Below, piece after piece: positions 1 to 7,836 of a stretch of 51,731 nt of DNA. The notes under the pieces are model-generated. The model was not told where the DNA came from, made no database searches, and saw only the letters and a list, made by a program, of their open reading frames with translations. The stretch is from Wolinella sp052173415 (GTDB lineage: Bacteria; Campylobacterota; Campylobacteria; Campylobacterales; Helicobacteraceae): positions 1 to 51,731 of the forward strand of contig JBQMYQ010000009.1 of assembly GCA_052173415.1 (NCBI GenBank), given 5' to 3'. A program made the position numbers and the translations under genes. Position 1 is the stretch's first letter; each line of letters starts with the position of its first letter.

Positions 1-2
1 TC

Positions 3-1835
3 GCGGCAGCGACGACAGTTTGCGCCTTTTTGCCCATGCTTTTAATGAGTGGTGAAATCGGGCAATTCATGCGCCTCATTCCCACAGCTGTGTCTGTGCT
101 GCTCCTCGCCTCGTTGCTAGAGTCATTCTTCTTCCTTCCTCTGCACTGCGCACACACCCTCTCAAAAAATCAAAAAACCCGCGATTGGAGCAAAATTAAC
201 GCCCTCTATCATCGCTCGCTCCATTTTCTCTTTGATCACAGGCGACTATTTTTGGGAATCGCCCTCGTGCTAATCCCTTTAGCGATTATTTTTAGCTTCA
301 TCTTCTCAAAATATCAGCTCATCACACAATTTGATGGCACGGAAGTCTATGTGAGTGGGCGATTAAGCGGAAATTACACGGTCGAAGAGACGCATGAGCT
401 AGTCAATAAGCTTGAAGCGGAGATTTTGCACCACAAGGCGGAATTTTTCGTCCGCTCCACTTCGGCGATTGCGGGTATCAGAATCGACAAAACAGGCGAG
501 AGCGAAGCAGCTAGCAATCTTTTTCACATATTCGTTGAGCTTGAAGACGCGATTGAAGATAACTTCGTCGAGCGATATATCACGCCGATTCTCTCCTTTA
601 GCTGGGGGGAGGATTCCCATAAAATACGCACGCTCAAGAGCTATGAGATTGAAAAACGACTTCAAACGCACCTTGAGGGCTTCAAAAACGCCCACCCCTT
701 TGAAGAGCTTAAAGTAAGCTCGCCCAGCATGGGAATCACAAAGCATGATGTGGAGATCACTCTTATGGGTAAGAATGATGAGGTTATCGCTGCGCTCAAT
801 CGCCTACAAAGCCTTATGGAGGGCGTCAAAGGCGTGAAAGGGGTCTATCAGCAATCCCAGCGGGGAATCGCTCAAATCAAGCTTGCAATCAATCCCTACG
901 GGGAATCACTTGGGCTAAATGAGGGGAATCTAGGCACGATTCTTGGAGACTATTTCCTCTCAAGCAAACGAGGGAAATCCATTGATAGCGAGGGAGTCAT
1001 CTATCTGCACGCAGAGGAATCGCGCAAAGATGAGCTCATGACACTGCAAAATCTGAGGATTCCGATCGCGGGCAAATATGTGCGCCTTGATGAAGTGGTC
1101 GATCTAAAAACCGAGCAAGCCTCCGAGAAGATCAAGAAAATCGGGGGCGAGCGCGAGCAGAGCATTTATGCTGATGTGCTTCCAAACGAGCTTACCTCTT
1201 TTGAGCTTTTGGGGCAGGTTGAGGGCGAGCTTGAACGCATTAAAAAAGAGGGAATCACCGTCCGTCTTGGCGGAGAGCAAGAAAAAAACAATCAATTTAT
1301 CCGTGATATGATCGTCGCCTCGATCCTTGCGCTGTCGCTAATTTTCTTAACACTTCTTTTGATGTTTGACTCATTTTTGATTAGCTTTGCGATCCTCTCG
1401 GTAATCCCGCTCTCATTTTTGGGCGTGCTTTTGGGGCATTTTATCCTCGGGCTTAACCTCTCGATGAGCTCATTTGTGGGAATCCTAGGGCTTGCGGGGG
1501 TTGTTATTAATGATGGAATCGTCATGATTGACTTTATCCGCAAGGCCGATTCCAAAGAGGAGTTTTTCTCCCAAGCCACAAAACGCCTGCGCCCGATTCT
1601 GCTCACCTCCATCACGACCTTCATCGGACTTGCGACGCTGATATTTTTCCCCTCTGGACAGGCGACCACGCTCCAGCCTCTCGCTGTATCGCTTGGATTT
1701 GGGCTCGCATGGGGCACGGTGCTCAATCTCTACTACCTGCCACTACTTTTTGTGCTTTTACATGAATTTAAACGCCCCGATTCCCGTGCGTTGATTGCCT
1801 CTATTCGCGCGCGATTAAACAAAAAATCACTATAA
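3..1835 (+). CDS. RND-family efflux permease, 3' part (5' truncated by window)
   Basis: Inner-membrane proton-driven exporter subunit of the AcrB/RND superfamily, normally working with a periplasmic adaptor and an outer-membrane channel. The frame is already open at base 3, so the true start lies before the window and about 611 residues are visible. The visible part begins in the transmembrane bundle of the first half, followed by a periplasmic porter region with several PN/PC-like segments (about residues 100-420 of the visible part). A second bundle of five or six helices follows, including the helix with GVVINDGIVMIDF, a typical RND TM motif near a conserved FIR-K. The substrate cannot be read from the sequence. 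The stop codon overlaps the -10 box of the next transcription unit. The family call is firm; whether it belongs to a drug, solvent or metal branch is open, though the sequence looks more AcrB-like than CzcA-like. Confidence 0.88.
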   Translation, partial: AAATTVCAFLPMLLMSGEIGQFMRLIPTAVSVLLLASLLESFFFLPLHCAHTLSKNQKTRDWSKINALYHRSLHFLFDHRRLFLGIALVLIPLAIIFSFIFSKYQLITQFDGTEVYVSGRLSGNYTVEETHELVNKLEAEILHHKAEFFVRSTSAIAGIRIDKTGESEAASNLFHIFVELEDAIEDNFVERYITPILSFSWGEDSHKIRTLKSYEIEKRLQTHLEGFKNAHPFEELKVSSPSMGITKHDVEITLMGKNDEVIAALNRLQSLMEGVKGVKGVYQQSQRGIAQIKLAINPYGESLGLNEGNLGTILGDYFLSSKRGKSIDSEGVIYLHAEESRKDELMTLQNLRIPIAGKYVRLDEVVDLKTEQASEKIKKIGGEREQSIYADVLPNELTSFELLGQVEGELERIKKEGITVRLGGEQEKNNQFIRDMIVASILALSLIFLTLLLMFDSFLISFAILSVIPLSFLGVLLGHFILGLNLSMSSFVGILGLAGVVINDGIVMIDFIRKADSKEEFFSQATKRLRPILLTSITTFIGLATLIFFPSGQATTLQPLAVSLGFGLAWGTVLNLYYLPLLFVLLHEFKRPDSRALIASIRARLNKKSL

Positions 1836-1836
1836 T
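1831..1836 (+). promoter_or_regulatory. -10 element (TATAAT) for the polyamine gene pair
   Basis: A perfect TATAAT lies across the stop codon of the RND gene, 43 bases before the ATG of the carboxyspermidine dehydrogenase gene. No clear -35 is visible, which is usual for Campylobacterota sigma-70 promoters. A start site near 1843 would give a leader of about 36 bases containing the AAGGA ribosome-binding site. Confidence 0.6.
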
Positions 1837-1878
1837 TCACACTTTATGCTTTATTGAATAAATCACCAAGGAATCATC

Positions 1879-3066
1879 ATGGCTAGAGTGCTTCAAATCG
1901 GTGCAGGGGGTGTTGGAGGGGTTGTCGCTCACAAAATGGCGCAAAATCGCGAAGTTTTTACTCACATTACGCTTGCTTCTCGGACGCTAAGTAAATGCGA
2001 AAAAATCGCGCAATCTATCCGCGCCAAAGGCTTTGGTGAGATTGAGATTAGGAGCGTTGATGCCAACAGCGTCGATTCCCTTGTTGCGCTCATCAAAGAG
2101 GTTCGCCCCGAAATCGTGCTCAATATCGCACTCCCCTATCAAGACCTAACCATCATGGAAGCGTGCCTCAAATGTGGCGTGCATTACCTAGATACGGCGA
2201 ATTACGAACACCCAGACTTGGCAAAATTTGAATACAAAGAGCAGTGGGCTTTTGAAGAGCGTTATAAAAATGCGGGAATCATGGCACTTTTAGGAAGCGG
2301 CTTTGATCCGGGCGTGACGAATGTCTTTTGCGCTTATGCGCAGAAGCACTACTTTGATGAGATCCACGAGATTGACATTTTGGATTGTAACGCAGGCGAT
2401 CATGGCTACCCTTTTGCGACAAATTTCAATCCCGAAATTAACCTCCGCGAGGTAAGCTCTAGGGGGCGATATTGGCAAGAGGGCAAGTGGATTGAGACCG
2501 CGCCCATGGAGATTATGCAGGTGTGGGATTATCCCGAAATAGGGGCGAGGGATTCCTACCTGCTCTATCACGAGGAGCTCGAATCGCTCGTGAAGCACAT
2601 CAAGGGGCTAAAGAGAATCCGCTTTTTCATGACCTTTGGACAGAGCTATCTTGCGCACATGCGCTGCCTCGAGAATGTCGGCATGCTAAGAATCGATGAA
2701 ATTGATGTAAATGGCACAAAAGTAGTCCCCATTCAGGTGCTAAAAGCTCTCCTCCCCGATCCTGCCAGCCTCGCCTCACGCACCAAAGGCAAAACCAACA
2801 TCGGCTGCTACATCAAAGGAATGAGCGCGGGCAAAGAGCGCACCATCTATATCTATAACGTCTGCGACCATGAGGCGTGTTTTAAAGAGGTGGATTCCCA
2901 AGCCATCAGCTACACCACGGGCGTGCCTGCAATGATCGGCGCAAAACTCATACTGGAAGGTAAATGGAAGCGCGCAGGCGTGCTGAATATGGAGCAACTT
3001 GATCCCGATCCGTTCATGGAGGAGCTAAACAAGCAGGGCTTACCATGGAAAGTCATAGAGAGCTAG
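1879..3066 (+). CDS. Carboxynorspermidine/carboxyspermidine synthase (saccharopine dehydrogenase family)
   Basis: Cytosolic NADPH-dependent dehydrogenase that condenses aspartate semialdehyde with putrescine or diaminopropane to give carboxyspermidine or carboxynorspermidine, the first dedicated step of the alternative spermidine route. The N-terminus has a Rossmann dinucleotide loop (GAGGVGG, residues 8-14), followed by a central region with the SGFDPGVTNVF signature of the Lys1-like saccharopine dehydrogenase family. At 395 residues it has the usual length. The ATG is preceded by AAGGA at seven bases. The decarboxylase gene follows after 6 bases, so the two enzymes of the route are co-transcribed. 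In Campylobacter jejuni this pathway replaces the AdoMet-dependent one. The product (spermidine or norspermidine) cannot be decided from sequence. Confidence 0.92.
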   Translation: MARVLQIGAGGVGGVVAHKMAQNREVFTHITLASRTLSKCEKIAQSIRAKGFGEIEIRSVDANSVDSLVALIKEVRPEIVLNIALPYQDLTIMEACLKCGVHYLDTANYEHPDLAKFEYKEQWAFEERYKNAGIMALLGSGFDPGVTNVFCAYAQKHYFDEIHEIDILDCNAGDHGYPFATNFNPEINLREVSSRGRYWQEGKWIETAPMEIMQVWDYPEIGARDSYLLYHEELESLVKHIKGLKRIRFFMTFGQSYLAHMRCLENVGMLRIDEIDVNGTKVVPIQVLKALLPDPASLASRTKGKTNIGCYIKGMSAGKERTIYIYNVCDHEACFKEVDSQAISYTTGVPAMIGAKLILEGKWKRAGVLNMEQLDPDPFMEELNKQGLPWKVIES

Positions 3067-3072
3067 ATTCCG

Positions 3073-4209
3073 ATGGATTACGCTGCGATTCCCACACCTT
3101 GCTATGTTTTAGAGGAATCTAAGCTCCGCGCGAACCTAAAAACCCTTGAGCACGTGCAAAAAGAGAGCGGCGCGAAAATCCTCCTTGCGCTCAAAGGCTA
3201 CGCGCTGTGGAGGAGCTTCCCGCTCATCGCTCGGTATCTTAAAGGAATCACCGCCAGCGGGCTGTATGAGGCGCGGCTTGGGTTTGAGGAGTTTAAAGGT
3301 GGCGAAATCCATGTCTATTCGCCCGCTTTTAAGGAATCAGAGATTGATGAGCTCATTACGTTTGCAGATCATATTGTTTTCAACTCCCCTTCCCAGTGGG
3401 CGCGCTTTAAGAATCGGCTCAAAAATGCCCCGCGTAAAATCGAGTGCGCTCTTCGGCTAAATCCGCTCCATTCAGAAGTCAAGCCACCCATTTACAACCC
3501 CTGCATCAGGGGTTCGCGACTAGGGATCGTGCCTAGCGAGCTTGAGCGGGTGGATTTTGAGGGGATTAGCGGGCTACATTTTCATACGCATTGTGAGCAA
3601 AATAGCGACGCACTGGAGCGCACGCTGGAGCATTTTGAGCGACATTTCGCACACCTCATTCCTAAGATAAAATGGATCAACTTCGGCGGGGGTCATCATA
3701 TCACGCGCGCGGATTACGACATAGAGCGACTTATTCGCATTATTCGCGAATTTCGCGCGCGCTGGGGCGGGATTCCCGTCTATCTTGAGCCGGGCGAGGC
3801 GGTGGGCTGGGAGAGTGGATTCCTCATTGCCGAAGTGGTGGATATTGTGAAAAATGGTATGGAAATTGCAATTTTAGACACAAGCGCGGCGGCGCACATG
3901 CCTGATTGCCTTGAAATGCCCTATCGTCCGATGGTGCGTGGGAGTGGCGAGGCGGGTGAGAAGCCCTATACCTACCGCTTTGGCGGTGCAACCTGCCTAG
4001 CCGGCGATGTGATTGGCGATTATAGCTTTGATTCCCCGCTTAGAGTGGGAGATCACGTGATTTTTGAGGACATGATCCACTACACGATTGTAAAAAACAA
4101 CACCTTCAACGGAATCCCCCTCCCAAGTATCGGAATCATTCGGGAATCGGGCGAATTTGAGCTACTCAAACAGTATGGCTACGATGAATACAAGCACCGA
4201 AATAGCTAA
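3073..4209 (+). CDS. nspC: Carboxynorspermidine/carboxyspermidine decarboxylase
   Basis: PLP-dependent alanine-racemase-fold decarboxylase that removes the carboxyl group from carboxy(nor)spermidine and completes polyamine synthesis. Lys41 in LLALKGYALW is the expected Schiff-base lysine. A histidine-rich FHTHCEQN segment, a GGGHH phosphate-binding loop and an EPGEA motif lie in the barrel, and the later ATCLAGDVIGDY segment carries the catalytic-site cysteine. The 378-residue length is normal. The gene starts 6 bases after the dehydrogenase stop without a strong ribosome-binding site, which suggests translational coupling. Its 3' end overlaps the start region of the dihydrouridine synthase gene. 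Confidence 0.93.
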   Translation: MDYAAIPTPCYVLEESKLRANLKTLEHVQKESGAKILLALKGYALWRSFPLIARYLKGITASGLYEARLGFEEFKGGEIHVYSPAFKESEIDELITFADHIVFNSPSQWARFKNRLKNAPRKIECALRLNPLHSEVKPPIYNPCIRGSRLGIVPSELERVDFEGISGLHFHTHCEQNSDALERTLEHFERHFAHLIPKIKWINFGGGHHITRADYDIERLIRIIREFRARWGGIPVYLEPGEAVGWESGFLIAEVVDIVKNGMEIAILDTSAAAHMPDCLEMPYRPMVRGSGEAGEKPYTYRFGGATCLAGDVIGDYSFDSPLRVGDHVIFEDMIHYTIVKNNTFNGIPLPSIGIIRESGEFELLKQYGYDEYKHRNS

Positions 4210-5161
4210 ACTGGACTTCAGAAACATTCTCATGCTCGCGCCCCTTGCAGGCTATACGGATCTGCCCTTTAGGAGTGTCGTGAAGAGCTTTGGCGCGGAT
4301 ATTACCGTGAGCGAGATGATTAGCGTGCATGCGCTTGCATATAAAAATAGGCGCACCGCGCAAATGGTGCAAAAAGCGGAGAACGAGACCCCTTATAGCG
4401 TGCAGATCGCGGGGCATGACACGGAGATTATCAAGAGGGCTGTGGAGCGACTAAATACGCTTGAGGGGATTGATATTCTCGACCTTAATTGCGGCTGTCC
4501 CGCGCCCAAAGTTACGCACCATGGGAGTGGCAGCTCGCTACTTAAGGATTTGGATAAGCTCGTGGGAATCCTGCGTCTTATGCGCGAAGTTAGCACGATT
4601 CCCTACCTGAGTGCAAAAGTGCGACTTGGATTTGAGCGCAAGATTCCCGAAGAGATTGCGCATGCACTGGGCGATTCCCCGATTGATTTTGTCGTGGTGC
4701 ATGGACGCACGAAAATTGATGGCTACAAAAAAGAGAAGATCGACTATGAGGCAATCGCGCGCATGAAGCAGATATTGAAAGTCCCCGTGATTGCAAATGG
4801 CGAGATTGATTCCTTTCAAAAAGCGCGCGAAGTGCGGGAATCCACAGGAGCGGACGGGCTTATGATTGGGCGGGCGGCGATTAGCAAGCCTTGGATTTTT
4901 GCGCAAATCAAAAAGGGTATGAGCGAGGAATCTATCGCGCTAAGGAGAGCTGTGGCACTGGAGCACTTTGATCGCGTGATTGCGTTTCATGGCGAATATG
5001 GCGCGATTATGTTTCGCAAGAATCTGCACGCCTATTCCAAAGGGATTAGCGGGGCGAGTGATTTTCGCGATCGGGTCAATTCGCTCAGTGAGCCAAAGGC
5101 CATGCGCACGGCAATTTTGGATTTTTTTGAGACGGGAGAGCTGGTAGATGGAAGCGTTTGA
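4184..5161 (+). CDS. dus: tRNA-dihydrouridine synthase
   Basis: Flavin-dependent enzyme that reduces specific uridines in the tRNA D-loop to dihydrouridine. The N-terminal TIM barrel starts with LAPLAGYTDLPFR and contains the catalytic motif LNCGCP, with the active cysteine about residue 105 from the start chosen here. The VVHGRTK and ANGEIDS/GLMIGRAA segments match the FMN phosphate site. The reading frame is open further upstream inside nspC (TTG at 4157, ATG at 4175). I chose the ATG at 4184 because homology begins a few residues later; no ribosome-binding site decides it, and the overlap with nspC suggests coupling. The subfamily (DusA/B/C) is not resolved. Confidence 0.92.
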   Translation: MNTSTEIAKLDFRNILMLAPLAGYTDLPFRSVVKSFGADITVSEMISVHALAYKNRRTAQMVQKAENETPYSVQIAGHDTEIIKRAVERLNTLEGIDILDLNCGCPAPKVTHHGSGSSLLKDLDKLVGILRLMREVSTIPYLSAKVRLGFERKIPEEIAHALGDSPIDFVVVHGRTKIDGYKKEKIDYEAIARMKQILKVPVIANGEIDSFQKAREVRESTGADGLMIGRAAISKPWIFAQIKKGMSEESIALRRAVALEHFDRVIAFHGEYGAIMFRKNLHAYSKGISGASDFRDRVNSLSEPKAMRTAILDFFETGELVDGSV

Positions 5162-5228
5162 GAGCGCAAAGATTTTGGGTAAAATCCCCTTTCACACGCC
5201 CATTTTCACTTCGCAATTAAGGAATCGC

Positions 5229-6068
5229 ATGCTTTTAAGAGGAATTTTCGCGCTCGTAATTATCGCTTCAAACGCCCTTGGTGCGCCAAATCTCGTCAAT
5301 GGGATTGCATTTTATGTCAATAATCAGCCCGTTACGCTCTTTGAGCTTTATAAAACAATTCAAATTCAAAAAGTAGATACAAATCATGCGTTAGAAATTC
5401 TCATCGAACGCATGCTACACAAAGAGGAGATTGCACGCTATAACCTCAGTGTGAGCGAGAGTGAGATTGATGAAGCGATTGCAAAAATTGCTAAAAACAA
5501 TGGCGCAAATCCTGCACAAATTAAAAATTTTATCGAGAATCAAGGGGCGAGCTGGAGCGAATATCGCAAAGAGCACAGCGAGGGAATCCTAAAAGATAAG
5601 CTCTATCACAAAATCGTCTCAGAGAACATCAAAATGGCTGATGAGCGCGAACTTGCGGGCTATTATGAGGCGAATAAGGAGAGCTTTTTGCTTCCCTCGC
5701 GCATTCAGACGATGAAATACAGCTCCAAAAATAGGGAGTTGCTCCAAAGAGTGATCCAAAATCCCCTTTTGCTTCCGCAGGGAATCCGCACGGAATCTGA
5801 GACGATTTTCACGCAAAAAATCAATCCGCAGCTCGCGACGCTTCTTCAAAAAACCAAAATCGGAGAATTCACGCAAATTTTCACAATCGGTGAGGATTAT
5901 CTGATGTTTTTAATAAAAAGCAAGGAAGATCCCGCGCTGATTCCTTTTGAAAATGCCAAGGAGCTCGTGTTTAATCAGCTGATGATCGAGCGAGAAGGGC
6001 GCATGATCAAGGAACATTTTGAAAAACTACGAGCAAACGCTAAAGTAAATATATTGCGTTTGAAATAG
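5229..6068 (+). CDS. SurA-like periplasmic peptidyl-prolyl isomerase/chaperone
   Basis: Exported chaperone of the SurA/PpiC type, expected to escort outer-membrane proteins through the periplasm. From the chosen ATG the protein opens with a signal peptide, MLLRGIFALVIIASNALGA, with a probable cut after ALGA. A helical SurA N-terminal domain follows (VNNQPVTLFELYKTI and the region to about residue 140), then a rotamase-like segment with LLLPQGIRTESE and IGEFTQIFTIGEDYLMFLI. Total length is 280 residues. The start at 5229 is preferred over an in-frame ATG at 5148 because it has TAAGG at the right distance and begins exactly at a signal peptide, while the longer version puts a soluble stretch in front. 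It probably continues the polyamine/dus transcript. Confidence 0.82.
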   Translation: MLLRGIFALVIIASNALGAPNLVNGIAFYVNNQPVTLFELYKTIQIQKVDTNHALEILIERMLHKEEIARYNLSVSESEIDEAIAKIAKNNGANPAQIKNFIENQGASWSEYRKEHSEGILKDKLYHKIVSENIKMADERELAGYYEANKESFLLPSRIQTMKYSSKNRELLQRVIQNPLLLPQGIRTESETIFTQKINPQLATLLQKTKIGEFTQIFTIGEDYLMFLIKSKEDPALIPFENAKELVFNQLMIEREGRMIKEHFEKLRANAKVNILRLK

Positions 6069-6103
6069 CTTGATTTTGCACGCTTTTGCGTAATTTTCAC
6101 CAA

Positions 6104-6265
6104 GATTCCTGCTACAAGTGGGAATCGGGGGAGAAAATTGGTGCAGGAAAACAACATAAGAAATGGGCGCGAAAATAGGAATCGATGGGAATCTTGCACA
6201 AGGATTCATAAGAAATCCGCACGGAAAACAGGAATCGGGAATCTCACACAAGAATTCATGATTCC
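6104..6265. repeat. Intergenic cluster of the iterated GGAATC/GATTCC motif
   Basis: Seven exact copies in 162 bases: GATTCC at 6104 and 6260; GGAATC at 6121, 6178, 6188, 6231 and 6238. Two further AGAATC variants lie at about 6271 and 6290. The first two form an inverted pair with an 11-base spacer, a possible hairpin just after the SurA-like gene. I see no credible gene between 6069 and 6362. Both flanking genes point toward this space, so it may also act as a bidirectional terminator. Confidence 0.7.
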
Positions 6266-6362
6266 ACGCGAGAATCAGAAGAAAACAAGAATCAATAGAC
6301 AGGTGTGAAGGAAATCGCCACGAGAATTGCCAGACAACATGCAAAAATTTACAGCCAAAAGG

Positions 6363-6974
6363 CTAGATTCCTAAAAGTAGCACTTTCCACAGCTCCTCAA
6401 TCTCCTCATCGCTCATCTGCGTCGCGTCGCCTTCGCTTAGGAATCGGCGCGCTTGAATGCTCCTAAACCCCGCATTTAGGACACATTCAGGGTGCGCGCC
6501 CAAAAATCCCCGCGCAAACGCCACATGCTCGCCGATCTCCTTCTCACACAAAAAGCAACGCACCAGCCCATCGCTGCGCCCCTCCTTTTTGAGCAGCTCC
6601 GTGTGCGCCTCAAGAATCGCGCGCTTGGCTTCTTGCTTCTCCAAACGCAGCGAAAGTCGCTCAAGCAGAAGATAATAAAACTCCTCAATCTCCTCCACAT
6701 CGTGCAAATGACGATACAAAAGCTGAATATATTGCTGCCACCAGTAACGTTTGTGCGATTCCCGCTCCCACGGGAATCCGAGATGAATCACGTGCCTAAG
6801 CCTTGGAATCCGCCCCTCACGCTCCTCCTCAAAGTCAATCTTATGCCCTACCTGAATCACGCTATGACGCGCACCATAAAAGCGATAAAGCCGTAAAACT
6901 CGCGCAGGAGAGAGGATACTCACCCACAAATCTTCATCTCGCACCGCGTTTAGATTAAGCACAAAACCCCGCAA
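6363..6974 (-). CDS. recO: RecO-like recombination mediator
   Basis: Recombination protein that helps RecA displace single-strand binding protein during gap repair. The 203-residue length is short for RecO but fits the Campylobacterota form. The N-terminal OB-fold-like part (MRGFVLNLNAVRDEDLWVSI, then RLYRFYGARHSV) resembles the Helicobacter protein, and the middle is helical. A CFLC pair and a later cysteine (PEC) look like the remnant of the RecO zinc site. Translation seems to start at a TTG with GAGG six bases upstream. The gene stands alone on the minus strand, convergent with the SurA-like gene and divergent from the monophosphatase gene. Assignment rests on overall resemblance and context, so it is less certain than for its neighbours. 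Confidence 0.7.
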   Translation of the reverse strand: MRGFVLNLNAVRDEDLWVSILSPARVLRLYRFYGARHSVIQVGHKIDFEEEREGRIPRLRHVIHLGFPWERESHKRYWWQQYIQLLYRHLHDVEEIEEFYYLLLERLSLRLEKQEAKRAILEAHTELLKKEGRSDGLVRCFLCEKEIGEHVAFARGFLGAHPECVLNAGFRSIQARRFLSEGDATQMSDEEIEELWKVLLLGI

Positions 6975-7044
6975 TTTCTCCCTCGCACACCAAAATCATA
7001 AACAAGAATTAACTCGTTTTTATCTATACTTCCGCTCTAGTTTT

Positions 7045-7076
7045 CCCTATTTTATGCTCTATGCGCCTAAATAGGG
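7045..7076 (+). promoter_or_regulatory. Inverted repeat in the leader of the monophosphatase gene
   Basis: CCCTATTT (7045-7052) and AAATAGGG (7069-7076) are perfect complements separated by 16 bases. They end four bases before the AAGGA ribosome-binding site of the GTG-started gene at 7091. A TATACT at about 7024-7029 could be the -10 box. The repeat could be an operator or an RNA hairpin near the ribosome-binding site; the sequence does not say which. Confidence 0.4.
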
Positions 7077-7090
7077 ATTAAGGAAGTGGA

Positions 7091-7825
7091 GTGGATTCCT
7101 TTGTTTTGAGCGTTTTAGAGGCGAGCAAAAAGATTATAGAGCACTTTCGCCACGGCGATCCTGCGCTCTATATGAAGCAAGGAGAGGGCGCGGGAGGTGA
7201 TGAGAGCCTGCGCGCGGATCTCTTGTGTGAGGAGATTTTCGCCTCTTATCTTAAGCAATATGGGACGATTCATTCTGAAGAGAGTGGCGAAATCGCGGGC
7301 ACAGGCGCGGGAATCCTCTATCTAGATCCGCTTGATGGAAGTGATAATTTTGCTTCACATTTTCCCTATTATGGGGCTTCGATTGCACTTTGTGATACAG
7401 AAAATCGGACACAAAAAGCGGTGATTGTGAATTTCTGCTCGCAGGAGGTTTTCTTGCGCGAGGATTCCTCCTCTGAGGCTTTGTATGGGCATTTAAGCAA
7501 TCCGCTCTCTTCTTATGTCCCGCTTGCTTCGCTTCCCAAAATGAAGAAAGTGGGTATTTTTGAGCGTGCTTATAAAGATAGTCGCCTTGGGGAGAGAATC
7601 CACGCTCTAGGCTTTAAATTCCGCTCACCCGGGGCGATCGCGCTCTCGCTTGCACAGGCTCACAATGTGGATTTTGTCCTTTTTAGAGGGAAAGAGAGAA
7701 TCTATGACACCAAAGCTGGACTATTTCTCTGCGAAGGGCTTCATATGCTCCATAATGAGGGGAATTTTCTGCTTGTAAGCAGGGATGCAGAAGTGTTTAA
7801 AAAGCTCGCGGGAATCATTAATTAA
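7091..7825 (+). CDS. Inositol-monophosphatase/fructose-bisphosphatase family phosphatase
   Basis: Mg-dependent sugar-phosphate phosphatase of the SuhB/ImpA/FBPase superfamily. It shows the SEES motif (about residues 62-65) and the family signature LDPLDGSDNFA (about 78-88), whose aspartates bind the metals. Length 244 is normal. The start is a GTG with AAGGA at six bases, a better fit than any later ATG. The substrate could be inositol phosphate, fructose-1,6-bisphosphate or another sugar phosphate. The order phosphatase - accD - rlmH - dksA is the same as in Campylobacter jejuni, which supports orthology with that SuhB-like protein. Confidence 0.85.
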   Translation: MDSFVLSVLEASKKIIEHFRHGDPALYMKQGEGAGGDESLRADLLCEEIFASYLKQYGTIHSEESGEIAGTGAGILYLDPLDGSDNFASHFPYYGASIALCDTENRTQKAVIVNFCSQEVFLREDSSSEALYGHLSNPLSSYVPLASLPKMKKVGIFERAYKDSRLGERIHALGFKFRSPGAIALSLAQAHNVDFVLFRGKERIYDTKAGLFLCEGLHMLHNEGNFLLVSRDAEVFKKLAGIIN

Positions 7826-7836
7826 GGAGAGAGAAG

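Noticed and set aside
5148..5228. Longer start for the SurA-like gene
   Set aside because: The extra 27 residues put a soluble segment before a clear signal peptide, while the ATG at 5229 has TAAGG at the right distance.
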